A DNA stretch of 64,000 bases from Chryseobacterium tagetis (GCF_016735585.2 NZ_JAERSE020000002.1:682001-746000); one strand, 5' to 3'; counted from the first letter of the stretch, positions 25,456 through 36,112 are shown. Program-made: numbers and translations. Notes: generated by a model not told the origin, from the sequence alone.

Positions 25456-25542
25456 TTCTATGCTTAAAATTCTAAAAGGCTAAAATTATAAAAAAGATCT
25501 TAGTTATTAGACGATTAACCGCATATTTATTTAAAAAAATAT

Positions 25543-26754
25543 TTAAACGGTTTTGGGTGTTTTCTTTTTTCTTCTTCCCCACCAGATCATGAAGCCGGTA
25601 ACTGGTAATGAGGCACATATCAAACTTACAATGAAAGCAACGATCTTTGTGGGAAGTCCTAAAATCGATCCGACGTGGATATCATAGTTCGCTCCAACTG
25701 TTTTTTCACCGAAATTTTTGTCTTTCATGTCGTGAGTGTGAAGCAATTCTCCTGAGTTTTCATCAAAAATTAAGCTGCTGCTTTTATGATAAGAGTAGGA
25801 TAAATGTTTCACATACACCTCGAAATTCGGATGTTCATGATCATCCATGTGCTCATGGCCAAGATCAATTGAAAAGCCGTAAGAATCCGGATATTTTGCT
25901 TTAACGGTATTGCTGATTTTATCTAAAGTTCCTTCTGTTCTTAATTCAATCGGAGCTTTCGTTTTAATGGATGAAAAGTCCGGGTAAGTCGTTTTTCCTC
26001 CTGAAAAGATGAAGTAAAATGCAGCCTGAACGACAAAAAATGCATAGAATAGTCCGGTTAATGAAAAAATTAAAGCAAAAATAGAAGCATAAAATCCTAG
26101 AATATTATGAAGGTCATAGTTTTTCCTTTTCCAACTTTTCACATTCTGCCATTTGAAAGAGAAACGCTGTTTTCTGGCAGCTTTATTTTTGGGCCACCAA
26201 AGGATAATCCCGGAAATCAGCATGATTACGAAAATAATCACCGGAATTCCTACAAGATAAGTTCCCCATTCCTGTTTCAAAAGATAGCTCCAGTGGATCA
26301 TTTTTACGATCTGGAAGAATCCGTTTTTCTCGTCGTATGTTCTTAAAACTTTTCCGTTGTATGGGTTTACATAAGCTGCTTTATAGATGGGAAATTCATC
26401 AAAATAATTCCAGCCTTTCGGATTGTGTTCATACCAGTAAAAAAGATAAGACATCTTTTTATCGATCGGAATATTCACCCAGTGAACAGGATATTTTTCT
26501 TTCACCTGATCTACCACTGCGCGTTCCAGCACCCGGATCGGAAGAACTTGTTTATGCTCTATATTTTGTTCGTTATGATAGATGACATCTTTACGGGTAA
26601 AGTTTTCAATCTCATCTTTAAAAACATATAAAGCTCCTGTAATAGAGATAATAAAGATTAGAAATCCAACTCCAAGACCCAGCCACAAATGCAGTTTTCC
26701 TGTCCATTTTTTAAATAAGCTAGGCTTTTTTTTATGATGATGTTTTTTCTGCAT
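25543..26754 (-). CDS. PepSY-domain membrane protein (iron-uptake associated)
   Basis: The 403-residue product opens with a His/Lys cluster (MQKKHHHKKKPSLFKKWTGKLH). The PepSY-TM signature LHLWLGLGVGFLIFIISITGALYVFKDE follows, in which the conserved Trp, Gly and Phe positions are clear. It has four membrane helices, with IILWWPKNKAARKQRFSFKW after the third and the final GFMIWWGRRKKK. PepSY-TM proteins of this type sit beside TonB receptors and are thought to help release or reduce iron from siderophores. The partner is the receptor at 26833. It is 40-50% similar by eye to the protein at 28947, so the two are paralogues. Confidence 0.85.
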   Translation of the reverse strand: MQKKHHHKKKPSLFKKWTGKLHLWLGLGVGFLIFIISITGALYVFKDEIENFTRKDVIYHNEQNIEHKQVLPIRVLERAVVDQVKEKYPVHWVNIPIDKKMSYLFYWYEHNPKGWNYFDEFPIYKAAYVNPYNGKVLRTYDEKNGFFQIVKMIHWSYLLKQEWGTYLVGIPVIIFVIMLISGIILWWPKNKAARKQRFSFKWQNVKSWKRKNYDLHNILGFYASIFALIFSLTGLFYAFFVVQAAFYFIFSGGKTTYPDFSSIKTKAPIELRTEGTLDKISNTVKAKYPDSYGFSIDLGHEHMDDHEHPNFEVYVKHLSYSYHKSSSLIFDENSGELLHTHDMKDKNFGEKTVGANYDIHVGSILGLPTKIVAFIVSLICASLPVTGFMIWWGRRKKKTPKTV

Positions 26755-26771
26755 ATTTTCCTTAAGTTCGG

Positions 26772-26813
26772 TAAAGATAAGTCTTTTAATTTTTATTTAG
26801 AATGCTTATAAAT
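26772..26813 (-). promoter_or_regulatory. Promoter and candidate iron-responsive site upstream of the PepSY gene
   Basis: On the minus strand TATCTTTA (26772-26779) is a near match to the -7 consensus. Thirteen bp upstream (26793-26813) is TTATTTAGAATGCTTATAAAT, whose first 11 bases also occur upstream of the receptor gene at 32418 in the opposite orientation. A shared regulator, perhaps Fur-like, is inferred. Confidence 0.45.
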
Positions 26814-26832
26814 TGCAAGTCTTTCGATTTCA

Positions 26833-28950
26833 TTAAAATCTATATTCAACCATGAAAGTCCCTCTCATTCCTAAAGAGTTGGTGAAATCGGCATCTCTTG
26901 CACTCCACCATGCAATAGCAGGCTGATACATTTTATTGAATACGTTTTCGATTCCTAAAGAAACTTTCCAGCTTTTATTGACATCATAGCTTGATTTAAA
27001 GTTGAACACGGTGTATTCAGGAACTTTTCCTTCCCCATATACATATAAACCTGTTTTTGCATTAGGTTCAAATCTGTCTTGTCCGAAAGCATGAAGCATA
27101 TCTAATCCGACAGAAAGTTTCTGCAATGGCTTTACCTGTGCATACGCTAAAACTTTAGGAGCAGATATTCTGCTGTTATTAATTTTTGTTGAATAATCTC
27201 CATCATCTTTAGGGGAAGTAATCCCTTCCATCCAGCTGTAGCTTCCTCCGAAATTGATCCAGCCGGTAGGATTGAAATGTAAGAAACCTTCAACTCCATA
27301 CACAACTTCCGGAGCTCTCTGAATGGTCAAGGCTCTGTCCGGACTTTGAATAAAAGATGCTCCCAATTTTGAAGTACTTACATAAGAAGTAACTTCATAA
27401 TTCAGCCATTTTGTAATTTGTCCGGTGGCTCCCAATTCGTAATTATTAACGATAATAGGCTTGGTTTCAAGATTGGTGATCGTATCTGCAGTTGAAGTTC
27501 TCAAAATTCTTCCTAATTCGTTGATGGAATAGGCCTGAGAAAAACTTCCGAAAACATTAATCATTGGATTGATGTTGTAACGGATTCCGATGTTTCCAAC
27601 CAATGCATTGTACTCAAGGTTACCTCCGGTTACGAAAATACTTTTTGTGAAAGTTCCGTCTGATTTTACAGTTGAAAGGGTGCTGAAATCTCCAACTTTC
27701 ACTTTCATATTTTCATATCTAAGCCCTCCTTTGATTGTAATTTTCTTTAATAAATCTATTTTAACCAAAGCAAAAGGGGCAATGTTTGTCATGTTCATGT
27801 CTGGAGTCCAGTAACGGCCGTCTTCCAGTTTCTGAACGGTCTGATCGTTCAGGATATCAACTCCATAAATAACTTCTGCCTGGGAATTCTGTGCATTCCA
27901 AAGTTGCGTATCAAAATTGGCTCTTGCTCCGTATTTTTTGGAAATAACGTTAGACTGTCCGCCATTTAAGAAGGTATCACTGTACCCATACACAGTTCTG
28001 AAATCCTGCATGTAAAGGTTTACGTTCAAAGAAGTTCCTTTCCATATGTTTTTATTGTCGTAGCTTAGTTTAAGGTTGTGGTTTCTGGGCGTTCCTTGTG
28101 GAGTGGTTTCCAGATTTTTGCCTTCTCCTTCACCAATAGTCGGAGTGATGCCGTATTTTCCGGTCTTTAAGCCTAAATTTAAGTCAGATTTTGAAGCATA
28201 TCCAATATAAGAGGCTTCAATTCTTTGATTATCATCGATGTTGTAGCCTAACTTCAACATTCCGTTGTAGTTGTTCATTTTTGCAGGGCTGTACGTCGGG
28301 CTTAAATTCACACCATCGGCATCTTTCATGTAACCTGTTCTTTCATAAGCGAATGAAGCAACATAATCAAACTTTTTGGCAAAGCTTCCTGTGAGCAGTT
28401 GGCTCGCTCTGTAACCTAGTGTTCCGCCATAAGGCTGTCCTGTAATACCAACCTGAGAAATTCCCGAAATCTTTTTATCAGAACTGCTTTTTCTTGTAAT
28501 ATAATTGATGATCCCTCCGTCTGCACCGTTTCCGTAGATTGATGAGGCTCCTTTAATGACTTCAATTCTTTCAATAACAGAAGGGTCGATTGATCTTAAA
28601 TCTCTGGCTCCGTTTCGAAGAGGTGTCGATTGTGGAATTCCATCAATTAGGACTAAAACCTGGCGCCCTCTCAATGTTTGTCCGGTATTGGAAGTCTGTC
28701 CTGAGCTTGTTGCCAAACTGGGAACGGTATATTGTAAAATACTTGTAATATCTGAGTTTACGGTCAGTTGTGACTGAATCAGCTTTTGATTGACAATGGT
28801 AACAGAACTCGGTATTTCTTTGATATTCTCTTTTTTTCTTGAAGCGGTAAGTACCACTTCTTCTACATTAGAGGTTTTTAAACTGTCTGTTTTCTGTGCA
28901 AAAATAGTGACAGATCCTAAGCAAGCAACTGACAAAAGAGCCTTTTTCAT
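26833..28950 (-). CDS. TonB-dependent receptor (siderophore or iron type)
   Basis: This is a 705-residue outer-membrane receptor. The signal peptide is MKKALLSVACLGSVTIFAQ. A TonB-box-like EEVVLTASRK is followed by the plug domain with QTLRGRQVLVLIDGIPQS and IERIEVIKGASSIYGNGADGGIINYITRK, then a 22-strand-type barrel. It ends in the Phe-terminated strand MVEYRF. It overlaps the upstream PepSY gene by 4 bp (ATGA), so the two are translationally coupled. It has no N-terminal carboxypeptidase-like domain, so it is a classic FhuA/FepA-type receptor rather than SusC. The ligand is not determined. Confidence 0.9.
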   Translation of the reverse strand: MKKALLSVACLGSVTIFAQKTDSLKTSNVEEVVLTASRKKENIKEIPSSVTIVNQKLIQSQLTVNSDITSILQYTVPSLATSSGQTSNTGQTLRGRQVLVLIDGIPQSTPLRNGARDLRSIDPSVIERIEVIKGASSIYGNGADGGIINYITRKSSSDKKISGISQVGITGQPYGGTLGYRASQLLTGSFAKKFDYVASFAYERTGYMKDADGVNLSPTYSPAKMNNYNGMLKLGYNIDDNQRIEASYIGYASKSDLNLGLKTGKYGITPTIGEGEGKNLETTPQGTPRNHNLKLSYDNKNIWKGTSLNVNLYMQDFRTVYGYSDTFLNGGQSNVISKKYGARANFDTQLWNAQNSQAEVIYGVDILNDQTVQKLEDGRYWTPDMNMTNIAPFALVKIDLLKKITIKGGLRYENMKVKVGDFSTLSTVKSDGTFTKSIFVTGGNLEYNALVGNIGIRYNINPMINVFGSFSQAYSINELGRILRTSTADTITNLETKPIIVNNYELGATGQITKWLNYEVTSYVSTSKLGASFIQSPDRALTIQRAPEVVYGVEGFLHFNPTGWINFGGSYSWMEGITSPKDDGDYSTKINNSRISAPKVLAYAQVKPLQKLSVGLDMLHAFGQDRFEPNAKTGLYVYGEGKVPEYTVFNFKSSYDVNKSWKVSLGIENVFNKMYQPAIAWWSARDADFTNSLGMRGTFMVEYRF

Positions 28951-30152
28951 GATGTTTTCTTTCCTTGTTTTTTATATTTCCCCCACCAGATCAAAAATCC
29001 TGTAGCAGGTAATGAGGTGCAGATCAATCCAGCCAGAAACCAAATGATCTTTCCAAACAATCCAAAATATGAACCTGTATGAATGTCATAATTGGCATTG
29101 GAATATTTTTCGGCGTTCGACAGTTTTTGATGAGGTTTATTTGATAATAGTTTTCCCGAATATTTATCAAAAGCAATAAAGCTTCTTTCACTGAATCTTC
29201 CGTCTTTCTGATAAACCGTGACAGGGATGCTTTTTAATTTTTTCCCTTTTTTGTTCTTTCCGTTTAGCGGAATTCTGAAGCTTGATGATTCGGGATATAA
29301 TTGTTTTGTCTGCTGTACAGCTAAATCATATACTGAACTGTTTTTTGCTAATAGGGAATCCTGTGATTTGATCTCTCTTTCTTTTGGAAGTTCCAAAGCA
29401 CCTGACAAAGTAAGATTAAATACATTTTTGACCCAAGGATAGGAAAAATAGATTCCGGTAAGACTTATGAGTAAAGCAATGAATGATACATAGAAACCTA
29501 AAACATTGTGAAGGTCATAATTTTTTCGCTTCCATGTTTTTACGTTTTTCCAGTCAAATGAAAGACGGCTTTTTCTTGCTTTTTTATTTTTAGGCCACCA
29601 AAGAATAATTCCCGTAATCAGCATGATAATGAACAATACGACCGGAATTCCTACTACATATGCTCCCCAATCAGATTTCAGAAGTAAACTCCAGTGGATC
29701 GATTTCAGAATAGGGAAGAGGTCATATTTTTCGTCGTAAATTCCCAAGATTTCTCCTGTATACTGATTGACGTAAATTAGTTTGTTGATCTTTACTTCAT
29801 TAAAATAATTCCAGCCCTTCTTATTTTTTTCGTAAATGAGAAATTCGTAAGATTTGTTTTTATCTAAAGGAATCTCCACCGAACTGACAGGATATTTTTC
29901 ATTGACTTCCAAAGAGATCTTTTCTTTAAGAAGTTCAATGGGCATCGGTTTCTGAGTAACAGTTTCCGGTTTAACGTATATAACGTCTTTTCTGAGAACA
30001 CCCTGTATTTCGTCTTTGAAAACATACATTGTACCCGTTAGAGAAACAATAAAAACAATGAGGCCAACGGATAAGCCAAACCACAAATGCAGTTTGGCAG
30101 ACCATTTTTTTATCAGCGAAGGATTCTTCTTATGATGATGTTTCTTTTTCAT
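28947..30152 (-). CDS. PepSY-domain membrane protein, paralogue of 25543
   Basis: The 401-residue protein has the same plan as the one at 25543: the His/Lys N-terminus MKKKHHHKKNPSLIKKW, the LHLWFGLSVGLIVFIVSLTGTMYVFKDE helix, ILWWPKNKKARKSRLSFDWK, and the end TGFLIWWGKYKKQGKK. Four membrane helices flank two periplasmic PepSY-like parts. The 3' end overlaps the receptor at 28950 by 4 bp. It starts after a strong terminator that follows the receptor at 30205, so it probably has its own promoter in a short spacer or relies on readthrough. Confidence 0.85.
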   Translation of the reverse strand: MKKKHHHKKNPSLIKKWSAKLHLWFGLSVGLIVFIVSLTGTMYVFKDEIQGVLRKDVIYVKPETVTQKPMPIELLKEKISLEVNEKYPVSSVEIPLDKNKSYEFLIYEKNKKGWNYFNEVKINKLIYVNQYTGEILGIYDEKYDLFPILKSIHWSLLLKSDWGAYVVGIPVVLFIIMLITGIILWWPKNKKARKSRLSFDWKNVKTWKRKNYDLHNVLGFYVSFIALLISLTGIYFSYPWVKNVFNLTLSGALELPKEREIKSQDSLLAKNSSVYDLAVQQTKQLYPESSSFRIPLNGKNKKGKKLKSIPVTVYQKDGRFSERSFIAFDKYSGKLLSNKPHQKLSNAEKYSNANYDIHTGSYFGLFGKIIWFLAGLICTSLPATGFLIWWGKYKKQGKKTS

Positions 30153-30162
30153 TTAAAAGAAA

Positions 30163-30188
30163 ACTATTCCTGAAAGCTCAGGAATAGT
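30163..30188 (-). terminator. Terminator between the TonB receptor and PepSY genes
   Basis: ACTATTCCTGA (30163-30173) pairs perfectly with TCAGGAATAGT (30178-30188) around AAGC. On the minus strand it is followed by TTTTCTTTT. It follows the receptor gene ending at 30205 and lies 11 bp before the PepSY start codon. Confidence 0.87.
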
Positions 30189-30204
30189 CATTGTATTTTA
30201 AAGA

Positions 30205-32418
30205 TTAAAATTTATAAGTAATGCTTCCTAAGGCGTTTATCAATTGCTGTGGATTTGCAGTGGTGAAACCTACCCAATAATGCTGATTGGTAAAGTTGTC
30301 AACTTTTACACCAATTCTGAATTTCTTTGTATCGTAGAATGCACTGGCATTTAACACAAGATATTTTGGAAGAATGAAGATACTTTCGCCAATAACATTG
30401 TTATTTGAATCTAAAATATTATTGTTAATTTCTCTATGATCGTTGGCGTAGTTTCCGCCAATCCCGAAGCCTAACCCTTTTAAGTTACCATCAAGAATCT
30501 GATAACTTGCATATAAACTTGCTAACCATGGTGAACCAGCTGTACCGGGTCTTCTTCCTTGTGTTACAGGATCGGAAGAGATATATTTAGAGTCATTATA
30601 ACTTACGCCTCCAACTAAAGATAATCCTTTTACTAAATAAGCATTAACTTCTAATTCTACTCCTTTACTTTCTACTTTTCCAGCTGGGTTTTGATACGCA
30701 TTGAATGTTCCTGGGATATATCCTAATGTGTATAATGAGTTTTTCACTTTAATGTTATAATAACTTAAAGTTGCATTTACTTTTCCTCTCAATAAGCTTC
30801 CTTTGAAACCTCCTTCGAACTGATTGGCTCTTTCAGGATCTGATAATGCAGTATTTGCTGCTGCATCGGTGAAATAATAGCCATAACTCTTGAAACTATT
30901 TTGATAATTTCCAAAAACAGAGAACTTATCTTTAATAATCTCATAGACTACCCCGAATTTTGGAGAAAAAGCAGATTGATTAAAAGGTTTCACTTCGTTG
31001 ATCCATAAAGTTCCCCCTTTAAATTCGTTGCTTTCATATCGTACTGCTGCCATAATATTAAGCCCAGTAACTGGGGTAAATACGTTGGCAATATATCCGC
31101 TGTAAGTATTTTGTTCATCTAATTGATCGTATGTACTTACAGGCAGATTTTGATAAGCTGCTGCTAATGTTTCAGAATTAAAAGTACCAGCATAATCATA
31201 ACCGTTTGCCGGAACATCAGGCGTGATAAATCCTTGTGTAAGATATTTGTAGCGTAAAGTATTCTTGATGTTCTGGAAATCGAATCCAACAACAGTTCTG
31301 TTACGCATACCGTTTCCAAATTTATAATCAAAATTGAAATTCTGCTGAACCTGGAAATATGTTTTTTTACTGTGATCGGTGGATTGGTCGGCTCTGCTTA
31401 CATATAATTGATTATCTGCCGGATTTAAGTATGCCGTGAAGTACGGATTATATCCATTTGAAAAAGTATAGGCAGAACTTACATTAGTCGTTGAACGGAT
31501 ATTGTTATTAATCTTGTAATTAACCTGTCCAAAAAGGTTTCTCACTCTAGCCGTCGTGTACATTCCATCGCCATAGTAAGATTGTTTGTAATCCAATCCT
31601 AATTTTTCCAGGTCTTTGGCATTATCAACTCCTGTTGTGGCTTTTGATAAATAGAAAAATGACTGTTCAGGGGTTGCTTTTGTATCGAACATTTCATACT
31701 CTAAGCTTAAACTTAATTTATCATTTACCTTATATAGTAATGATGGCGTAAATGCTGTGTAAGTATTTTTTGCATCTGTTTTTTGAAAAGTTCCGGTGTT
31801 CGTATATGCTGTATTTACACGGAACATGAGTTTATTATTTTTGGTAAGAGGTGCATTAATGTCTGCCTGTGCTCTATAATAATTATAACTTCCTCCAATC
31901 AAAGAAACATTTCCACCAAATGTATCATAGGGCTTTTTCGTAATTCTGTTAACCGCCCCTCCATAAGATGTGACATTACTCCCATATAAAGTTGCAGAAG
32001 GACCTTTCAAGACTTCAAGCTTTTCTACGTTTACTGCATCAATTGATGTTGTAACCGGAGCAACCATACCATCTCTTAAAGAATTATTAGATACAAAACC
32101 TCTTAAGGCAATATAAGCTCCTCCATCTCCGGCTCTGTTTGTAGCACTCCACATTTTTTGAATCCCTGTTACATTTCTGTACGCATCATCTACTGAATAA
32201 ATCATTTGATTTTCGAAAAATATCTTGTCAACTGTAGAAAATAGCTGCGGATTTTCAATAGCCTTTAAGGGCATTTTGTTGGTGTATTCTGAATCTTTTT
32301 TCAGAATGGCATTTACAATTACTTCTTCTATTTTTTTAGTATTTGTAGAATCTTTTTTTTCCTGGGCAAAACTTAGCACAGAACCCAACAATGAGGCACA
32401 GATCAGTACATTTTTCAT
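30205..32418 (-). CDS. TonB-dependent siderophore receptor
   Basis: This is a 737-residue outer-membrane receptor. The signal peptide is MKNVLICASLLGSVLSFAQ, then a TonB-box-like IEEVIVNAILKKDSEY and the plug. The plug contains AYIALRGFVSNNSLRDGMV and VEKLEVLKGPSATLYGSNV, with GGAVNRITKKP, the siderophore-receptor signature. The barrel ends in ITYKF. It resembles FhuA/FoxA-type ferrisiderophore receptors more than haem receptors, but the ligand is not certain. It is preceded by a promoter with a good -7 box and a candidate operator. Confidence 0.9.
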   Translation of the reverse strand: MKNVLICASLLGSVLSFAQEKKDSTNTKKIEEVIVNAILKKDSEYTNKMPLKAIENPQLFSTVDKIFFENQMIYSVDDAYRNVTGIQKMWSATNRAGDGGAYIALRGFVSNNSLRDGMVAPVTTSIDAVNVEKLEVLKGPSATLYGSNVTSYGGAVNRITKKPYDTFGGNVSLIGGSYNYYRAQADINAPLTKNNKLMFRVNTAYTNTGTFQKTDAKNTYTAFTPSLLYKVNDKLSLSLEYEMFDTKATPEQSFFYLSKATTGVDNAKDLEKLGLDYKQSYYGDGMYTTARVRNLFGQVNYKINNNIRSTTNVSSAYTFSNGYNPYFTAYLNPADNQLYVSRADQSTDHSKKTYFQVQQNFNFDYKFGNGMRNRTVVGFDFQNIKNTLRYKYLTQGFITPDVPANGYDYAGTFNSETLAAAYQNLPVSTYDQLDEQNTYSGYIANVFTPVTGLNIMAAVRYESNEFKGGTLWINEVKPFNQSAFSPKFGVVYEIIKDKFSVFGNYQNSFKSYGYYFTDAAANTALSDPERANQFEGGFKGSLLRGKVNATLSYYNIKVKNSLYTLGYIPGTFNAYQNPAGKVESKGVELEVNAYLVKGLSLVGGVSYNDSKYISSDPVTQGRRPGTAGSPWLASLYASYQILDGNLKGLGFGIGGNYANDHREINNNILDSNNNVIGESIFILPKYLVLNASAFYDTKKFRIGVKVDNFTNQHYWVGFTTANPQQLINALGSITYKF

Positions 32419-32434
32419 GAAACAAAAATTTTTG

Positions 32435-32466
32435 CAAAGATATTGTTTTTAATTATTCTAAATAAG
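32435..32466 (-). promoter_or_regulatory. Promoter and candidate iron-responsive site upstream of the siderophore receptor gene
   Basis: On the minus strand TATCTTTG (32435-32442) matches TAnnTTTG, 16 bp before the ATG. TTATTTAGAAT on the minus strand at 32455-32465 lies 12 bp upstream of it. The same 11-mer occurs, inverted, 13 bp upstream of the -7 box of the PepSY gene at 26754. Confidence 0.5.
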
Positions 32467-32512
32467 AGATCACATTGATATTTATCATAAAAATATTATA
32501 CAGTGAATAACA

Positions 32513-32546
32513 AAAACCCGCAACAATATTTATTGATGCGGGTTTT
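32513..32546. terminator. Terminator after secA
   Basis: AAAACCCGCA (32513-32522) pairs with TGCGGGTTTT (32537-32546), and the inner CAATA/TATTG arms extend the stem. It follows the secA stop on the minus strand. Confidence 0.86.
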
Positions 32547-32569
32547 ATATGATGAATTAATTATTTTTC

Positions 32570-35500
32570 TTATGCAGGAATTTCTCCTTTGTACAAGAAT
32601 GAAATAATTTCTTTGTTCAATTTGTCAATCATTTCACTGAATAAGTGGAAAGATTCTTGTTTGTAAATTACCAACGGATCTTTCTGCTCGTAAACAGCAC
32701 CTTGAGAAGATCTTCTTAAATCATCCATTTCACGAAGGTGAAGTTTCCAGTTTTCATCAATGATAGATAAAGTAATATTCTTTTCAAAATCATTCACTAA
32801 ACTTTCACAGTGAGTATCGTAAGCTTCTTTAAGATCTGCAACGATGGTCATGGTTTTGTGACCGTCTGTAAATGGAACCTGAATCATTTTGAACATAGAA
32901 CCTTGATTTTGGTACACATTCTCAATAATAGGGAATGATTTCTCTTTCAATAAGTTCAGTTTCATTTGATAATCTTCCTGAGCTGCTTTGAATAAAATAT
33001 TCGTTAAATCCTGAACATTTTTATTCTTGAAATCATTCTCAGAAACAGGAGATTCCATGGTGAACGTTTTGATGATTTCATATTCGAAATCTTTATAATT
33101 TCCTGTAGCCTTTCCTTTCGCAACGATAGAATTAGCAACATCGAAAATCATATTGGTGATATCATACTTTAAGTGATCCCCGAATAGAGCATTCTTTCTT
33201 CTCTTGTAGATAACGTCACGTTGTTTGTTCATCACGTCATCATACTCAAGAAGTCTTTTTCTTGTTCCGAAGTTATTTTCCTCTACTTTTTTCTGAGCTC
33301 TTTCAATAGATTTAGAGATCATAGAATGCTGAATAACTTCACCATCTTTGTGACCCATTCTGTCCATCATTTTAGCAATTCTTTCAGAACCGAATAGACG
33401 CATCAAGTTGTCTTCCAAAGACACATAGAACTGTGAACTTCCCGGATCTCCCTGACGTCCAGCTCTACCTCTCAGCTGTCTGTCAACACGTCTTGAGTCG
33501 TGTCTTTCAGTACCGATAATTGCCAAACCTCCGGCTTCTTTTACTTCTTTAGAAAGCTTAATGTCGGTACCACGACCCGCCATGTTCGTTGCAATTGTCA
33601 CAACTCCCGGTTGACCTGCTCCTGCAACGATTTCCGCTTCTTTTTTGTGAAGTTTCGCGTTAAGAACCTGATGAGGAATTTTTCTTAATTGAAGCGCTTT
33701 AGAAAGTAATTGAGAGATTTCAACCGAAGTTGTACCTACCAATACAGGTCTTTTTGCAGCTGTTAATCTTTCGATTTCTTCAATTACAGCGTTATATTTT
33801 TCTCTGTTAGTTTTGAAAACTAAATCCTGTCTGTCATGTCTTAAAATCGGACGGTTGGTAGGAATTACCACAACGTCTAATTTATAGATTTCCCAAAGCT
33901 CACCCGCTTCCGTTTCAGCAGTACCAGTCATCCCCGCAAGTTTGTTGTACATACGGAAATAGTTCTGAAGGGTAACGGTTGCAAAAGTTTGGGTTGCTGC
34001 TTCGATTTTTACGTTTTCTTTAGCTTCGATCGCTTGGTGAAGACCGTCAGAATAACGTCTTCCTTCCATGATACGACCGGTCTGCTCGTCAACGATTTTT
34101 ACTTCACCATCAATGACTACATACTCATCATCCTTTTCGAATAATGTATAGGCTTTCAATAATTGGCTCATGGTGTGAACTCTTTCAGATTTTTCAGCAA
34201 AATCAGAGAAAAGTCTTTCTTTAGCTTCAAATTCATCTTCTTTAGATAAATTTTTAGCTTCCACTTCGGCAATTTCAGTTCCGATATCCGGAAGAACGAA
34301 GAAGTTGGGATCAGAGTTTCCTTGAGACATGTATTCAACACCTTTGTCTGTCAAGTCAACCTGATTGTTCTTTTCTTCGATTACGAAGTAAAGATCTTTA
34401 TCTACGATCGGCATATCACGGTTGTTGTCCTGCATATACTGAGCCTCAACTTTCTGAAGCAATGCACGGTTTCCGCTTTCCGATAAGAATTTAATTAATT
34501 GTCTGTTTTTAGGAAGACCCCTGTATGCCTGAAGCAATTTGAATCCTCCTTCTTTTGTTTTTCCTGCAGCGATTAATTTTTTCGCTTCATTAAAGATGGT
34601 AGAAACCGTTTTTTTCTGAACTTCAACGATTCTGTCGATAGAAGGTTTCAGAACATCAAATTCCTGTCTGTCTCCTTGAGGAACCGGACCTGAAATAATT
34701 AACGGTGTTCTTGCATCATCTACCAATACAGAGTCAACCTCATCCACGATAGCAAAGTTTAATTCTCTTTGTACCAGTTCTGAAGGTGAAGTTACCATGT
34801 TATCTCTCAAATAATCGAAACCGAATTCGTTATTGGTTCCGTAAGTGATATCAGAATTGTATGCTTTTCTTCTTCCGTCTGAGTTCGGTTGGTGGTTATC
34901 GATACAATCGATGCTCATTCCGTGGAATTGGTACAATGGTCCCATCCACGCCGAGTCTCTTTTGGCAAGATAGTCGTTCACTGTTACCACGTGAACTCCT
35001 CTTGCAGGAAGTGCATTTAAGAAAATAGGAAGCGTACCTACCAACGTTTTACCTTCACCGGTTGCCATTTCGGCAATTTTACCACTGTGAAGAATAACCC
35101 CTCCGATAAACTGAACATCGTAATGTACCATATCCCAGTTTACAGGTGTTCCGGCAGCATCCCATGAGTTTTTCCAAACAGCTTGATCTCCCTGAATTTC
35201 TACGAAATCTTTTCCCATAGCAGCCAACTGTCTGTCCCAGTCAGAAGCTGTTACACGGATTTCTCCATTCTGAGCCCATCTCCTTGCAGTTTCTTTTACC
35301 AAAGCGAAAACTTCAGGAAGAATTTGGCCTAGAACTTTTTCTTCAATTTCGTATGATTCTTTCTTTAGAGTCTCAATCTTTGAAAAAAGAGCTTCTTTTT
35401 CGTCAACGTTTGTTGAATTTTTTATCTGCTCTTGAATCTGTTCTATTTGAGCTGTGATGTTGCTGGTTGCAGATTTAATATTTTCTTTAAACTCAGCAGT

Positions 35501-35644
35501 TTTCTCTCTTAAACCATCATCAGACAATTGCTGAATTCCTGGCTCAACAGCTTTGATTTTTGTTACAACTTTTTTTACTTCTTTTAGGTCCTGCGCTTTC
35601 TTGTCTCCCAAAAACCCCTTAAGAACTTTGTTTAAAAAACTCAT
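32570..35644 (-). CDS. secA: Preprotein translocase ATPase SecA
   Basis: SecA drives protein export through SecYEG. The 1024-residue product has Walker A in [34 protein letters not shown] (Walker B region), the nucleotide-binding domain 2 motif [38 protein letters not shown] and [14 protein letters not shown]. It is longer than the E. coli protein because of an N-terminal coiled-coil extension and an inserted helical part at about residues 340-450, usual in Bacteroidota. It lacks the C-terminal zinc-binding CxCx8CH tail and ends FLYKGEIPA. It is a single-gene unit with a terminator. Confidence 0.97.
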   Translation of the reverse strand: MSFLNKVLKGFLGDKKAQDLKEVKKVVTKIKAVEPGIQQLSDDGLREKTAEFKENIKSATSNITAQIEQIQEQIKNSTNVDEKEALFSKIETLKKESYEIEEKVLGQILPEVFALVKETARRWAQNGEIRVTASDWDRQLAAMGKDFVEIQGDQAVWKNSWDAAGTPVNWDMVHYDVQFIGGVILHSGKIAEMATGEGKTLVGTLPIFLNALPARGVHVVTVNDYLAKRDSAWMGPLYQFHGMSIDCIDNHQPNSDGRRKAYNSDITYGTNNEFGFDYLRDNMVTSPSELVQRELNFAIVDEVDSVLVDDARTPLIISGPVPQGDRQEFDVLKPSIDRIVEVQKKTVSTIFNEAKKLIAAGKTKEGGFKLLQAYRGLPKNRQLIKFLSESGNRALLQKVEAQYMQDNNRDMPIVDKDLYFVIEEKNNQVDLTDKGVEYMSQGNSDPNFFVLPDIGTEIAEVEAKNLSKEDEFEAKERLFSDFAEKSERVHTMSQLLKAYTLFEKDDEYVVIDGEVKIVDEQTGRIMEGRRYSDGLHQAIEAKENVKIEAATQTFATVTLQNYFRMYNKLAGMTGTAETEAGELWEIYKLDVVVIPTNRPILRHDRQDLVFKTNREKYNAVIEEIERLTAAKRPVLVGTTSVEISQLLSKALQLRKIPHQVLNAKLHKKEAEIVAGAGQPGVVTIATNMAGRGTDIKLSKEVKEAGGLAIIGTERHDSRRVDRQLRGRAGRQGDPGSSQFYVSLEDNLMRLFGSERIAKMMDRMGHKDGEVIQHSMISKSIERAQKKVEENNFGTRKRLLEYDDVMNKQRDVIYKRRKNALFGDHLKYDITNMIFDVANSIVAKGKATGNYKDFEYEIIKTFTMESPVSENDFKNKNVQDLTNILFKAAQEDYQMKLNLLKEKSFPIIENVYQNQGSMFKMIQVPFTDGHKTMTIVADLKEAYDTHCESLVNDFEKNITLSIIDENWKLHLREMDDLRRSSQGAVYEQKDPLVIYKQESFHLFSEMIDKLNKEIISFLYKGEIPA

Positions 35645-35699
35645 AAATTTTTTACTTTATGCCTAAAGCGATATACTTTAAGCGTTTTTAATAACACTT

Positions 35700-35766
35700 A
35701 TCGTGCAAAATTGATATTTAAAAAGGGCAAAAAAGCTCTAAGCTATCGCTTAAAGCTTAATGCTTT
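35700..35766. repeat. Word-iterated spacer upstream of secA
   Basis: TTAAGC, TAAGCTAT, CTTAAAGCTTAATGCTTTAA and related words repeat in both orientations (35738-35764). The related words TAAAGCG and TTTAAGCG lie a little closer to secA. The style matches the dcw spacers, with yet another word. Confidence 0.45.
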
Positions 35767-35768
35767 AA

Positions 35769-35990
35769 TTAATATTCGTCTTCGTTCCAAAGATAATCCT
35801 CGTCTGTAGGATAATCACTCCAGATCTCGTCGATTGCGTCATAAATTTCTCCTTCATCTTCGATCGCTTGAAGATTTTCCACTACTTCCATCGGTGCACC
35901 AGTTCTGATTGCGTAGTCGATAAGCTCTGCCTTTGTCATCGGCCAAGGTGCGTCACTTAAGTAAGAAGCTAATTCTAATGTCCAGTACAT
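35769..35990 (-). CDS. DUF2795 family protein
   Basis: This 73-residue acidic protein matches the DUF2795 pattern by eye: YWTLELASYLSDAPWPMTKAELIDYAIRTGAP (written here as positions 2-33) with conserved helix-turn features and a strongly acidic tail (YPTDEDYLWNEDEY). It has no signal or membrane segment. The function is unknown. It lies upstream of secA on the same strand, separated by a 124-bp spacer, and is probably transcribed separately. Confidence 0.85.
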   Translation of the reverse strand: MYWTLELASYLSDAPWPMTKAELIDYAIRTGAPMEVVENLQAIEDEGEIYDAIDEIWSDYPTDEDYLWNEDEY

Positions 35991-36112
35991 AATTTTCTAA
36001 TTTTTTGCAAAAGTATAAAAATAGCTTATATTATATGCTTTTTTATACTTGATTTTCAACTCTTTTTATTAATTTTTGTTCATTTTCCTTTGTACAGACT
36101 GCTTTACAATCG

